Shown here piece by piece: positions 15,407 to 23,339 of a stretch of DNA of 26,132 bases. Source of the DNA: CALLMJ01 sp964493765 (lineage in GTDB: Bacteria > Bacteroidota > Bacteroidia > J057 > CALLMJ01). Each line of letters begins with the position of its first letter. Positions within the stretch are counted from its first letter, which is position 1. The notes under the pieces were generated by a model. It was not told the DNA's origin. It made no database searches and saw only the letters and a list, made by a program, of their open reading frames with translations. The stretch lies in assembly GCA_964493765.1 (NCBI GenBank), contig CAZBPK010000116.1:1-26132 (forward strand), written 5' to 3'. Made by a program: the position numbers and the translations under genes.

Positions 15407-16651
15407 ATGAATAACAACACCGAAATTTGGGCATTGTCCAATGGAATACATGTAATTTCACAAAATCAAAAAAATTCATTAATTGTTCAAACGGGAATAG
15501 TTGCCAACATTGGTACTAGAGATGAACATATTTCTCAAAATGGGATTGCTCATTTATTTGAGCACATGGCTTTTAAGGGTACAAAAAAAAGAAAACCTTG
15601 GCATATACTTAACTCCATTGATTCCGTAGGAGGGGAAATTAATGCTTTTACTACACGTGAAAAAACTTGTTTCCATACCATCACAACCAAACAACATCTA
15701 AAAAGATCTTTAGACCTACTTACAGATATAGTTTTTCATTCCAATTTCCCTGAAAAAGAATTTGTTAAAGAAAAACAAGTGATATATGAAGAAATGGACA
15801 TGTATTCGGATTTGCCAGAAGAATCCATTTATGATGACTTTGAAAAATTAATTTTCCCTAACCAATCTTTAGGTTTACCGATACTAGGCACAAAAGAATC
15901 CTTAGAAAATATAACTATTCACGATTTATCAGAATTTCGTAACCAGCTTTACACTAGTCCTAACATCGTTTTGAGTATAGTTGGAAATTTTAGGAAAGAT
16001 CATTTAGAACAATATTGTAAAAAATATTTAGAAGAAATTCCAATCTCAAAAAATAAAAACTTAAGACAAATACCCAGAATTGCAGAACCATTTCATCAAG
16101 TAATACAAAAACCTATCAATCAGGGGCATTATATTTTAGGAGGCGAGGCTTGTAGTTATTTTTCAGAAGATTTTTATCCATTCTCTTTATTTGTACATTA
16201 TTTAGGAGGCGAAACAATGAATAATTTACTCAACCTAAATATTAGAGAAAAACATGGGTTATGTTATCATATCAATTCCTTTTTTGTACCTTATCAAGAT
16301 ACAGGAATTTGGGGTATTTATGCAGGATTTGATTTTAATAATTTCAAAAAATTAGAAAGACTCATTCATAAAGAATTAAAAAATTTGATAACAAACGGTA
16401 TCACTCCATCAAAGCTAGAAAAAATCAAAAAGCAATTTGTGGGGCATTTAATATTGTCTAATGAAAGTCGATTTAATAGAATGCAAAGCCAAGCTAAAAA
16501 TTGGTTAGACTATGGGCGTTTAATAGAAATGAAAGAAATCATTGAAAATATAGAAAAAATTACTATTCACCAATTCCAAAAAATTGCTGACCAATATTTA
16601 CAACTAGAAAAATTAAGCTCAATTTTATATCAACCCCAAAATCAAGGGTAA
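15407..16651 (+). CDS. M16-family zinc metallopeptidase
   Basis: Processing-peptidase/insulinase-family protein of 414 residues, the normal size of a two-domain bacterial M16B enzyme. The inverted zinc motif HLFEH gives His49, Glu52 (catalytic base) and His53. The distal ligand is Glu129 (or Glu128) in EKQVIYEEM, about 75 residues on, as expected. GGEINAFTTREKTCF and LPILGTKESL are also family-conserved. The C-terminal half has the substrate-binding Arg/Tyr pair motif, NIREKHGLCYHINSFF. There is no signal peptide, so it is probably cytoplasmic. Many Bacteroidota carry an active and an inactive M16 subunit in tandem; here only the active type is seen. It is transcribed from its own -7 box. Confidence 0.95.
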   Translation: MNNNTEIWALSNGIHVISQNQKNSLIVQTGIVANIGTRDEHISQNGIAHLFEHMAFKGTKKRKPWHILNSIDSVGGEINAFTTREKTCFHTITTKQHLKRSLDLLTDIVFHSNFPEKEFVKEKQVIYEEMDMYSDLPEESIYDDFEKLIFPNQSLGLPILGTKESLENITIHDLSEFRNQLYTSPNIVLSIVGNFRKDHLEQYCKKYLEEIPISKNKNLRQIPRIAEPFHQVIQKPINQGHYILGGEACSYFSEDFYPFSLFVHYLGGETMNNLLNLNIREKHGLCYHINSFFVPYQDTGIWGIYAGFDFNNFKKLERLIHKELKNLITNGITPSKLEKIKKQFVGHLILSNESRFNRMQSQAKNWLDYGRLIEMKEIIENIEKITIHQFQKIADQYLQLEKLSSILYQPQNQG

Positions 16652-16709
16652 TGTGAATTACATGTTAAAAAAAATATTTATTATAAAAGATTTGAGAAAA
16701 AAAGTTCTT

Positions 16710-16717
16710 TAATTTTG
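16710..16717 (+). promoter_or_regulatory. -7 box (TAATTTTG) of the TPR-SpoIIE gene
   Basis: Exact TAnnTTTG match, 15 nt before the ATG at 16733. A TTG at 16692-16694 lies 15 nt upstream, shorter than the usual spacing. Confidence 0.55.
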
Positions 16718-16732
16718 CGTTAAAGCTTTATT

Positions 16733-18691
16733 ATGCAGTTAAAAGAAGTATTAGCACAATTAGACAATCTTCAAAACACCAAAGAACAAATTGATTATTT
16801 AAACGATATGGCATATATCCATCGTTTTTCTAATACTTCATTAATGGAGGAACTTTCCAAAAAAGCCTTAGAATTATCTATTTCTATCAACGATTTAAGT
16901 AGAATTGCACGTTCATGGAGAAATGTTGGTATTGTAAACATTGTTTACGGATTTTTTGAAAAATCTATGGAATGTTTGCAAACCGCTTTGAAAATTTATG
17001 AAGAAATACAAGATGAAGCGGGTCAAGCTGCAGTTTCTGGAAATATTGGAAGGGTTTATTTTTCTATTGGTCAACATGAAAATGCAATTCATTGGTATTT
17101 AAAATGCGTTGATAGATGTATCCCTATAAATTTAGAAAGAGATTTAGGAATAGCTTATGATAATTTAGCAGAAGTGTTTATGGTTTTAACGGATTATGAA
17201 CAAGCTTTTGATTATGTAAAAAAAGCCATTCCTATTTTTGAAAAACTCAATGAATTTTCATTATTAGCTGTTGCTTATGAAACTTTAGGAGAAATTTTTT
17301 ATAAACAAAATAAATTTGAAGAAGCCATGCAGTGGGAACTTAAAGCGATTGATATTGCCGAAAAAGTTGAAGACCATTCTAATGTTGCTAGAGGTTATCT
17401 TCAAATTGGAAAAATTTACAGAAAAAAAAGAAATTATACGGAATCTTTAAAAGCATTTCTTAAAAGTTTGCATTATGCTGAACCCATCAATAATAAAGAT
17501 ACTATCGGAACTGCCTCATTGCAACTTGCTATATTATCATTTGAAGCCGATAGTTTAGACGAAGCACAACAACATGCACAAAAATGTTTAAAAGTTGCCT
17601 TAGAAACAGGTATGAAACACTTAGAATCTAATGCCTATAGAATTCTTAGTAATATAGCTGAAAATAAAAAAGACTTTAAATCTGCTTTAGACCTTTATAA
17701 ACAATTTGAAAAAGTAAAGTCCGAAACTATTCAACTTTCTTCTGAGCAAACTATTAAAAACATTAAAATTGCTGCTAGTGTAGAAAAGTCTGAAAAAGAA
17801 AAAGAAATTTTTCGTTTAAAAAATACAGAACTCGCTGAAGCTAATTACAAAATTCAAAGACAAAAAGAACGTTTAGAATTAGCTCTTAAAGAAATTGAAA
17901 CCGCAAATAAACAATTAGAAGAAAAAAATCAAGATATTTTAGAAAGTATCACCTATGCTCAACGTATTCAAGAAGCCATTTTAAGTACTGAAAATGATGT
18001 AAAAAAACTTCTTCCTAATTCATTTATTTTCTTTAAACCTAAAGATATAGTCTCTGGTGATTTCTTTTGGATTGTTGAAAAAGACGGAAAAATTTTGGCA
18101 GCGGCATGTGATTGCACTGGTCATGGTGTGCCCGCAGCTATTATTTCTGTTATTGGTTATAACTTATTGAACGATATTGTTTTAAATAAAAACATTTTAG
18201 ACCCCGGAAAAATCTTAACTCAACTTCATAAAGGTATTCAAGCTATACTTAAACAAAACCAAACCTCCGAAAATGAAACTCGTGATGGAATGGATTGTGC
18301 GTTAATTTGTATAGACCCCATTCAAAAAAACTTAAAATTTGCAGGTGCATTTAATAGTCTTTTTATTGCTAGTAGAGGAATTTTAGAAGAAATTGCAGGT
18401 GATAAATTTGCTATAGGCGGTGCTCAAGATGAAATGTTTAGGATTTTTACTTCCCATTCCATAGATTTTTATGGAGGTGAATGTGTTTATCTATCTACTG
18501 ACGGAATTCCTAATCAAATAGGTGGAACTGATGGTAAAAGATTTCGTTCTAAACAGTTCAAAGAATTATTAGATACCGTTTCTACCTTAGATTTAGATAA
18601 ACAAAAACAAATTATTCAAAATCGTTTTGAAGAATGGATGCAAGGATATGAGCAAATTGATGATGTTTTAGTTTGGGGGATTAGATTATGA
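16733..18691 (+). CDS. TPR-repeat SpoIIE-type serine phosphatase
   Basis: 652-residue signalling phosphatase. Residues about 1-330 are tandem tetratricopeptide repeats (for example ARSWRNVGIVNIVYGFFEKS, then GNIGRVYFSIGQHENAIHWY), likely a protein-interaction or input module. A charged coiled coil spans about 340-400 (EKEIFRLKNTELAEANYK, LKEIETANKQLEEKNQDI). The conserved linker ESITYAQRIQEAIL (about 404-417) leads into a SpoIIE/PP2C domain: SGDFFW (441-446), CDCTGHGVPAA (about 460), DGMDCALICID, STDGIPNQIGG and the terminal IDDVLVWGIRL, retaining the metal-binding Asp residues. There is no membrane segment or receiver domain. This architecture is common in Bacteroidota. Its target is unknown, and no anti-sigma partner is nearby. 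Its stop overlaps the SDR start by 4 nt. Confidence 0.94.
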   Translation: MQLKEVLAQLDNLQNTKEQIDYLNDMAYIHRFSNTSLMEELSKKALELSISINDLSRIARSWRNVGIVNIVYGFFEKSMECLQTALKIYEEIQDEAGQAAVSGNIGRVYFSIGQHENAIHWYLKCVDRCIPINLERDLGIAYDNLAEVFMVLTDYEQAFDYVKKAIPIFEKLNEFSLLAVAYETLGEIFYKQNKFEEAMQWELKAIDIAEKVEDHSNVARGYLQIGKIYRKKRNYTESLKAFLKSLHYAEPINNKDTIGTASLQLAILSFEADSLDEAQQHAQKCLKVALETGMKHLESNAYRILSNIAENKKDFKSALDLYKQFEKVKSETIQLSSEQTIKNIKIAASVEKSEKEKEIFRLKNTELAEANYKIQRQKERLELALKEIETANKQLEEKNQDILESITYAQRIQEAILSTENDVKKLLPNSFIFFKPKDIVSGDFFWIVEKDGKILAAACDCTGHGVPAAIISVIGYNLLNDIVLNKNILDPGKILTQLHKGIQAILKQNQTSENETRDGMDCALICIDPIQKNLKFAGAFNSLFIASRGILEEIAGDKFAIGGAQDEMFRIFTSHSIDFYGGECVYLSTDGIPNQIGGTDGKRFRSKQFKELLDTVSTLDLDKQKQIIQNRFEEWMQGYEQIDDVLVWGIRL

Positions 18692-19380
18692 AAAAAAATA
18701 TAATTATTACTGGAATAACAAAAGGAATTGGAAAAGCCATAGCCCAAAAATTTTATGAAAATGGTTTTCATTTAATAGGTTGTTCCTCCAATATTCTTAA
18801 TATTCAAAATTTCTTAAAAGAATTTCCTGAAGCAGATATTCATCAAGTAAACCTAGCCCATAAATCAGAAGTAATTGAATGGGGAAATTATATTCAAAGT
18901 CATTATTCCCATTGGGAAATTCTTGTCAATAATGCTGGAAAATTTATTCCTGGTCAGATTCATAATGAAGAAGAAGGTGTATTTGAACATTTATTAAATG
19001 TTAATTTGCATTCAGCATACCATTTAACTCGTGTTTTGCTTCCTAAGTTCATGGAAAAAAAAAATGGAAGTATTTTTAATATTTGTAGTACAGCAAGCAT
19101 AAAACCTTATATCAATGGAGGTTCTTACTGTATTTCTAAATTCGCTTTACTAGGATTTACAAAACTTTTAAGAGAGGAACTAAAACCCTATAATATAAGA
19201 GTTACAGGAGTTTTACCCGGTGCAACTTTAACGGATTCTTGGGCGGGTGTTGATTTACCTAATCACCGTTTTATTCAATCACAAGATTTAGCAGAATTAA
19301 TCTTTACTATTTACCAATTGCCTCAAACTACTGTAGTAGAAGATTTGTTAATTAGACCTATTCTCGGTGATATTGAATAA
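18688..19380 (+). CDS. Short-chain dehydrogenase/reductase
   Basis: Classical SDR oxidoreductase of 230 residues with a Rossmann fold. The dinucleotide motif TGITKGIG has Gly9, Gly13 and Gly15; LVNNAGKF is the structural NNAG motif; and the catalytic residues are Ser134 (ICSTAS), Tyr147 and Lys151 (SYCISK), with the standard 13-residue Ser-Tyr spacing. The cofactor loop after the second strand (GCSSNILNIQ) has no clear acidic residue or Arg pair, so NADH versus NADPH cannot be called. The C-terminus PGATLTDSW is usual. The substrate is unknown. ATGA overlap with the TPR phosphatase gene indicates translational coupling. It converges on nadK with only 24 bp between stop codons and no terminator hairpin seen. 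Confidence 0.93.
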   Translation: MKKNIIITGITKGIGKAIAQKFYENGFHLIGCSSNILNIQNFLKEFPEADIHQVNLAHKSEVIEWGNYIQSHYSHWEILVNNAGKFIPGQIHNEEEGVFEHLLNVNLHSAYHLTRVLLPKFMEKKNGSIFNICSTASIKPYINGGSYCISKFALLGFTKLLREELKPYNIRVTGVLPGATLTDSWAGVDLPNHRFIQSQDLAELIFTIYQLPQTTVVEDLLIRPILGDIE

Positions 19381-19404
19381 AATTTGTAAAAAAAATTATA
19401 AAAA

Positions 19405-20280
19405 TTAATTTCTAGAATCTAATCCCCAATTTAAGCGAGTTCTTAAAATTTTGAAATAATGCCTATCCGGTAAAGAAACAAATTTTGCTGAATGCTTGGC
19501 TTTTTTAACAGCAATATTTACTGATGTATCAATTTCAATGGTACGATTATCTAAAGCCAAAAAGGCAGTACCAGAGCGAGATTCAACCTCAAAAGAAACT
19601 ACAACGTTATTGGGAATAATGAATGGTCTAACGGTCAATGAGTGAGGTGCAATTGGAGTAATCACAAACACCCCAGAACTTGGCATAATAATAGGACCAC
19701 CACAAGCTAATGAATATGCAGTTGAACCCGTAGAAGTAGAAATCATAACGCCGTCACACCAATAAGAATTTAAAAATTCTCCATTAACGTAAGTGTGCAA
19801 AGTAATCATTTCCATAGTTTGGCTTTTATGAATAGTAACTTCATTTAGAGCAAAAGGAACCATGTTTTCCATTTTATTAGGTTCAGTTATGGTTTCTAAC
19901 ATGGTTCTTTCTTCAATAATACCCGCATTATGCAAAAGTTGCTCCGTGATTGAAGGCAAATCTTGTAAGTTAGCACTTGCTAAAAATCCTAATCTACCCA
20001 CATTTACCCCTACAATGGGAAGATGATGATTTCCTATAAAATGCACAGCATCAATGATAGTTCCATCGCCACCAAAACAAAACAAATAATCACAATGAGT
20101 AACCTCCTCAATTTTCTGGAAAATATTGGGGTTTTCTATATAAAACTTTTCCTTTAAAAACTGAAAGTAATTTTCATGAATAAAAAGAGGGATATTTTTA
20201 TGATGTAGATAATCAAAAAATTGTTGAATAGCTTGTAAATCTGTTTTTTGGGTAGGCTTACCAAATATAGCTAATTTCAT
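19405..20280 (-). CDS. nadK: NAD kinase
   Basis: Phosphorylates NAD+ at the adenosine 2'-OH to make NADP+; cytoplasmic oligomer. The signature GGDGT includes the catalytic Asp72. Then come GVNVGRLGFLA, NEVTIHK (NAD-contact Asn-Glu) and the long family motif MISTSTGSTAYSLACGGPII, with VRPFIIPNN downstream. Its 291 residues match the bacterial family. Its ATG overlaps the end of lysA by 4 nt, so the two are co-transcribed from the lysA promoter. LysA-NadK pairing is not a biochemical pathway, though NADPH is consumed in lysine biosynthesis. Confidence 0.98.
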   Translation of the reverse strand: MKLAIFGKPTQKTDLQAIQQFFDYLHHKNIPLFIHENYFQFLKEKFYIENPNIFQKIEEVTHCDYLFCFGGDGTIIDAVHFIGNHHLPIVGVNVGRLGFLASANLQDLPSITEQLLHNAGIIEERTMLETITEPNKMENMVPFALNEVTIHKSQTMEMITLHTYVNGEFLNSYWCDGVMISTSTGSTAYSLACGGPIIMPSSGVFVITPIAPHSLTVRPFIIPNNVVVSFEVESRSGTAFLALDNRTIEIDTSVNIAVKKAKHSAKFVSLPDRHYFKILRTRLNWGLDSRN

Positions 20281-21518
20281 AGATTTTGGAAATCTAATTC
20301 AATTTGATTGCGCAATAAATCTTCAATTTTTTCTTTTTCACGGATTAAATAATCTTTTCCATTAAAAATCAGAACTTCTGGTGGTCTTAAACGTGCATTA
20401 TAATTAGAAGACATAGTGAAACCATAGGCTCCAGCATTTTTGATAGCCAAAATATCCGTTTCAATAATTTCATCAATTTTTCTATCCCAACCAAAAGTAT
20501 CTGTTTCACAAATATACCCAACAACAGTATAAAGCCTTGTAGGTCCTTCGGTATTTGTTAAATTAATAATTTCATGATAAGCATCATACATCATTGGACG
20601 AATCAAGTGATTTAGACCTGAATTTACACCAGCAAAAACGGTAGCAGGTGTAGTTTTTACTACATTTACTTTAGTTAATAAAATTCCACACTCACTCACT
20701 AAATACTTGCCAGGTTCAAACCAGAGTTCCAAATCTTTTCCGTATTGTTTACAAAAGTCGTGAAAAACTTTACTTAATTTTTCTCCTAATAAAGGAACAT
20801 CTGTAATTAAATCATCTTCTTTATAACGAACTTTAAAACCACTTCCCAAATCAATAAATTGTAAATCAGGAAACTCCATTGCGGTTTCAAATAAGATAGC
20901 TGCACCTCTTAAAAACACATCAATATCCACAATATCAGAACCTGTGTGCATGTGTAATCCAATTACTTGAATATTATCATTTTTAATAATTCTTTGTAAA
21001 TGACGCATTTGTAAAATAGAAATTCCAAATTTGGAATCAATATGACCTGTAGAAATTTTATAATTACCTCCTGCCATTATATGGGGATTTAAGCGAATGC
21101 AGCAAGGAACTGTATCTTTATACTCATGTCCAAATTGTTCTAAAATAGAAATATTGTCAATATTAATCATTACTCCTAGCTCAACAGCTTGTTTAATTTC
21201 ATAAAAATCCACGCAATTGGGAGTATAAATAATTTCCGAGGGTTGAAATCCTGCTTTTAATCCTAAAAGAACTTCTTCAATGGAAACCGTATCTAATCCC
21301 GTGCCGTAATGTTTAAAAAGTTTAAGTATAGAAATATTATTTAAAGCTTTACATGCGTACTTAATCTTCAAATTTACGTTTTCAAAACTTTTTCTTAAAC
21401 TTTGAATTTGACGATGTATAATTTCAGCATCGTAAATATAAAGCGGTGTACCGTATTTTTCTGATAGTTCTAATAAATCCAAACCTTGAATTTGGTATCT
21501 TTTATTTACTAATTCCAT
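20277..21518 (-). CDS. lysA: Diaminopimelate decarboxylase
   Basis: PLP enzyme that decarboxylates meso-diaminopimelate to L-lysine, the last step of lysine synthesis; cytoplasmic, fold type III (alanine-racemase-like barrel plus C-terminal beta domain). The PLP-binding Lys57 is in IKYACKALNN. LHMHTGSDI and FIDLGSGFKV bind the cofactor phosphate. The active-site Cys337 lies in VVGYICETDTFGWDR, a variant of the CESGD motif that I believe is common in Bacteroidota. AGAYGFTMSSNYNARLRP closes the active site. Its 413 residues match the family. First gene of a two-gene operon with nadK, divergent from the acyl-CoA dehydrogenase gene. Confidence 0.96.
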   Translation of the reverse strand: MELVNKRYQIQGLDLLELSEKYGTPLYIYDAEIIHRQIQSLRKSFENVNLKIKYACKALNNISILKLFKHYGTGLDTVSIEEVLLGLKAGFQPSEIIYTPNCVDFYEIKQAVELGVMINIDNISILEQFGHEYKDTVPCCIRLNPHIMAGGNYKISTGHIDSKFGISILQMRHLQRIIKNDNIQVIGLHMHTGSDIVDIDVFLRGAAILFETAMEFPDLQFIDLGSGFKVRYKEDDLITDVPLLGEKLSKVFHDFCKQYGKDLELWFEPGKYLVSECGILLTKVNVVKTTPATVFAGVNSGLNHLIRPMMYDAYHEIINLTNTEGPTRLYTVVGYICETDTFGWDRKIDEIIETDILAIKNAGAYGFTMSSNYNARLRPPEVLIFNGKDYLIREKEKIEDLLRNQIELDFQNL

Positions 21519-21535
21519 TAAAAATTATAAAAAGA

Positions 21536-21543
21536 CAAAAATA
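21536..21543 (-). promoter_or_regulatory. -7 box (TATTTTTG) of the lysA-nadK operon
   Basis: Exact TAnnTTTG match on the minus strand, 17 nt before the lysA ATG (21518). No TTG at the expected -33 distance. The acyl-CoA dehydrogenase promoter lies about 80 bp away in the other direction. Confidence 0.55.
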
Positions 21544-21620
21544 AAAGGAAATCTTAAACTTTGGAAATATCTTTTCATGAGTTTGTGTTTTGCAAATTCT
21601 CCTATAAAAACATTTTTTTG

Positions 21621-21628
21621 TATTTTTG
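21621..21628 (+). promoter_or_regulatory. -7 box (TATTTTTG) of the acyl-CoA dehydrogenase gene
   Basis: Exact TAnnTTTG match only 4 nt before the ATG at 21633, which predicts a leaderless transcript. It also excludes the in-frame TTG at 21561, which would lie upstream of the transcription start. Confidence 0.6.
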
Positions 21629-21632
21629 TTTC

Positions 21633-23285
21633 ATGAAAAATCAAGTTTTAAAGGACGGATTTAAAAAAAGTAAAAATTTTTTTCATTCAGATTATCATTT
21701 TCAAAATTATTTCAAAACAATTTTAAATAAAGTTTATGATGATATTAAAAACGATTTTGATTTTACTGGCGAAAAAGCCGCAAATGAAATGAACCGTTTA
21801 TCTTATCTTGCAGATAAATACCAACCTGAACATATAAAAAGAACTCCACTCGGTGAAACCCTTGATGATATTGAATTTCATCCTGCTTATTGGGCTTTAA
21901 TGGATATTGCTGTACATTCTAAAATGTTTCAATATAAATGGAATGAACAATATCGTTCAAAATATCAAAAGGATGCTCATAAAATTGGATTTGCATTAGG
22001 ATTTTTATATTCAATGACAGAATGTGGAATTTTCTGCCCATTGTGTATGACCGATGGAGCGGCTCGATTAATTGATAAATTTGGTACTTCTCAACATAAA
22101 AATGAGCTTTTACCACACATCGGTACAAAAAACCCTAAAGAATTTTATACTGGTGCCATGTTTTTAACAGAAAAAACCGGTGGTTCTGATGTAGGAGCTA
22201 ATTTAGTTTCTGCTACAAAAACTCAAGGAAATTTATATGTTTTAAATGGTGAAAAATGGTTTTGTAGCAATGCTAATGCAGATTTAGCTTTTGTGCTTGC
22301 CCGAACCAATCCTGAAATCAAAGGAACTAAAGGTTTATCTTTATTTCTATTAAGACAACATAAGCCTGATGGTAATAAAAATTACAAAGAAGTGGTTCGT
22401 TTAAAAGATAAACTAGGGGTTCGTTCAATGGCAAGTGCAGAAATTATTTTTCATGACACAGAAGCAGAATTAATTGGAAATGAAGGGGAAGGCTTTAAGT
22501 TAATGACAGAAATGATTAATCTTTCAAGATTATACAATTCCGTTGCTGCTATTGCTGCTCATAGAAGGGCTATCATAGAAGCATGGCAACACTTGGCTTT
22601 CCGTAATTTATTTGGCAAAGATGCTTTAAGCCATGTTTTAATTCAAGAAGATTTTTATCAATTAGGAGCAGAATGGCTTGCTGATTTTGCTATTACTTTT
22701 AAAGCTGTTGAACTTTTAGATTTGGCAGACCATGGAAATGAGCATGCTCAATCTTTGTGTAGAATTTTAATTCCTATTTGTAAATACATCACTGCGGACA
22801 ATGCTTATAAAGGTATTCAAAAATCTATGGAATTGATGGGTGGTGTAGCATATATTGAAGACAACACGCTTCCACGATTGATGCGTGACGCTTTAGTTTT
22901 ACCCATTTGGGAAGGTGCTGGAAATATCATGTTTTTAGATATGTATAGAGCTGCTGCAAAAACCAAAGCTCTTTATGATATTTTAGATTTTACCCACCCA
23001 ATCATTAAAAACTTGAATCAACCTAAACTCTTGGAAAAATTTGAACTTTTAATTGTTAATTTCAAAAAATGTTTAAGTACCGCTCAACCTAATGAACTTT
23101 GGATTAGAAAATTATTCTCGGAATTGATTGGATATGTCAAAATAGCTGTTCTTTCTGAATACTCCAATAATCAATCTTGGGTTTTCGCAATGAACTATTG
23201 GATAACTAAAGTTTTAAACGAATATTCTACAGAAAAAACACTGAATATTTCAGAAGTAGAAAAATTAATCAATTGGGATTTTTAG
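21633..23285 (+). CDS. Acyl-CoA dehydrogenase of the AidB-like type
   Basis: FAD flavoprotein of 550 residues, larger than classical acyl-CoA dehydrogenases (about 380-400) and like the AidB group. FAD/substrate motifs: FLTEKTGGSDVGAN (about 176-189), GEKWFCSNANADLAFVLART, then SRLYNSVAAIAAHRRAIIEA and GVAYIEDNTLPRLMRDALVL followed by PIWEGAGNIMFLD, which corresponds to the AidB-family region around the active site. An N-terminal extension (about 1-110) precedes the dehydrogenase core. E. coli AidB is an alkylation-response protein; whether this one acts in DNA protection or in acyl-CoA oxidation cannot be told from sequence. The start at 21633 is set by the -7 box and gives MKNQVLK; the 24 additional residues from an upstream TTG look like non-coding translation. 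Confidence 0.9.
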   Translation: MKNQVLKDGFKKSKNFFHSDYHFQNYFKTILNKVYDDIKNDFDFTGEKAANEMNRLSYLADKYQPEHIKRTPLGETLDDIEFHPAYWALMDIAVHSKMFQYKWNEQYRSKYQKDAHKIGFALGFLYSMTECGIFCPLCMTDGAARLIDKFGTSQHKNELLPHIGTKNPKEFYTGAMFLTEKTGGSDVGANLVSATKTQGNLYVLNGEKWFCSNANADLAFVLARTNPEIKGTKGLSLFLLRQHKPDGNKNYKEVVRLKDKLGVRSMASAEIIFHDTEAELIGNEGEGFKLMTEMINLSRLYNSVAAIAAHRRAIIEAWQHLAFRNLFGKDALSHVLIQEDFYQLGAEWLADFAITFKAVELLDLADHGNEHAQSLCRILIPICKYITADNAYKGIQKSMELMGGVAYIEDNTLPRLMRDALVLPIWEGAGNIMFLDMYRAAAKTKALYDILDFTHPIIKNLNQPKLLEKFELLIVNFKKCLSTAQPNELWIRKLFSELIGYVKIAVLSEYSNNQSWVFAMNYWITKVLNEYSTEKTLNISEVEKLINWDF

Positions 23286-23339
23286 TTTTTTTCAACTTAA
23301 AATCTTAAATCATTGTTTTAACATACAAAAATTGATAAA

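Noticed and set aside
20502..20513. LysA CETDTF in place of the canonical CESGD motif, as a possible loss of function
   Set aside because: The catalytic Cys is kept and, as far as I recall, this variant is widespread in Bacteroidota LysA, so it is not a novelty.
21561..21632. N-terminal extension of the acyl-CoA dehydrogenase from TTG
   Set aside because: The extension crosses the promoter box, is hydrophobic and unlike the family; the ATG at 21633 fits better.
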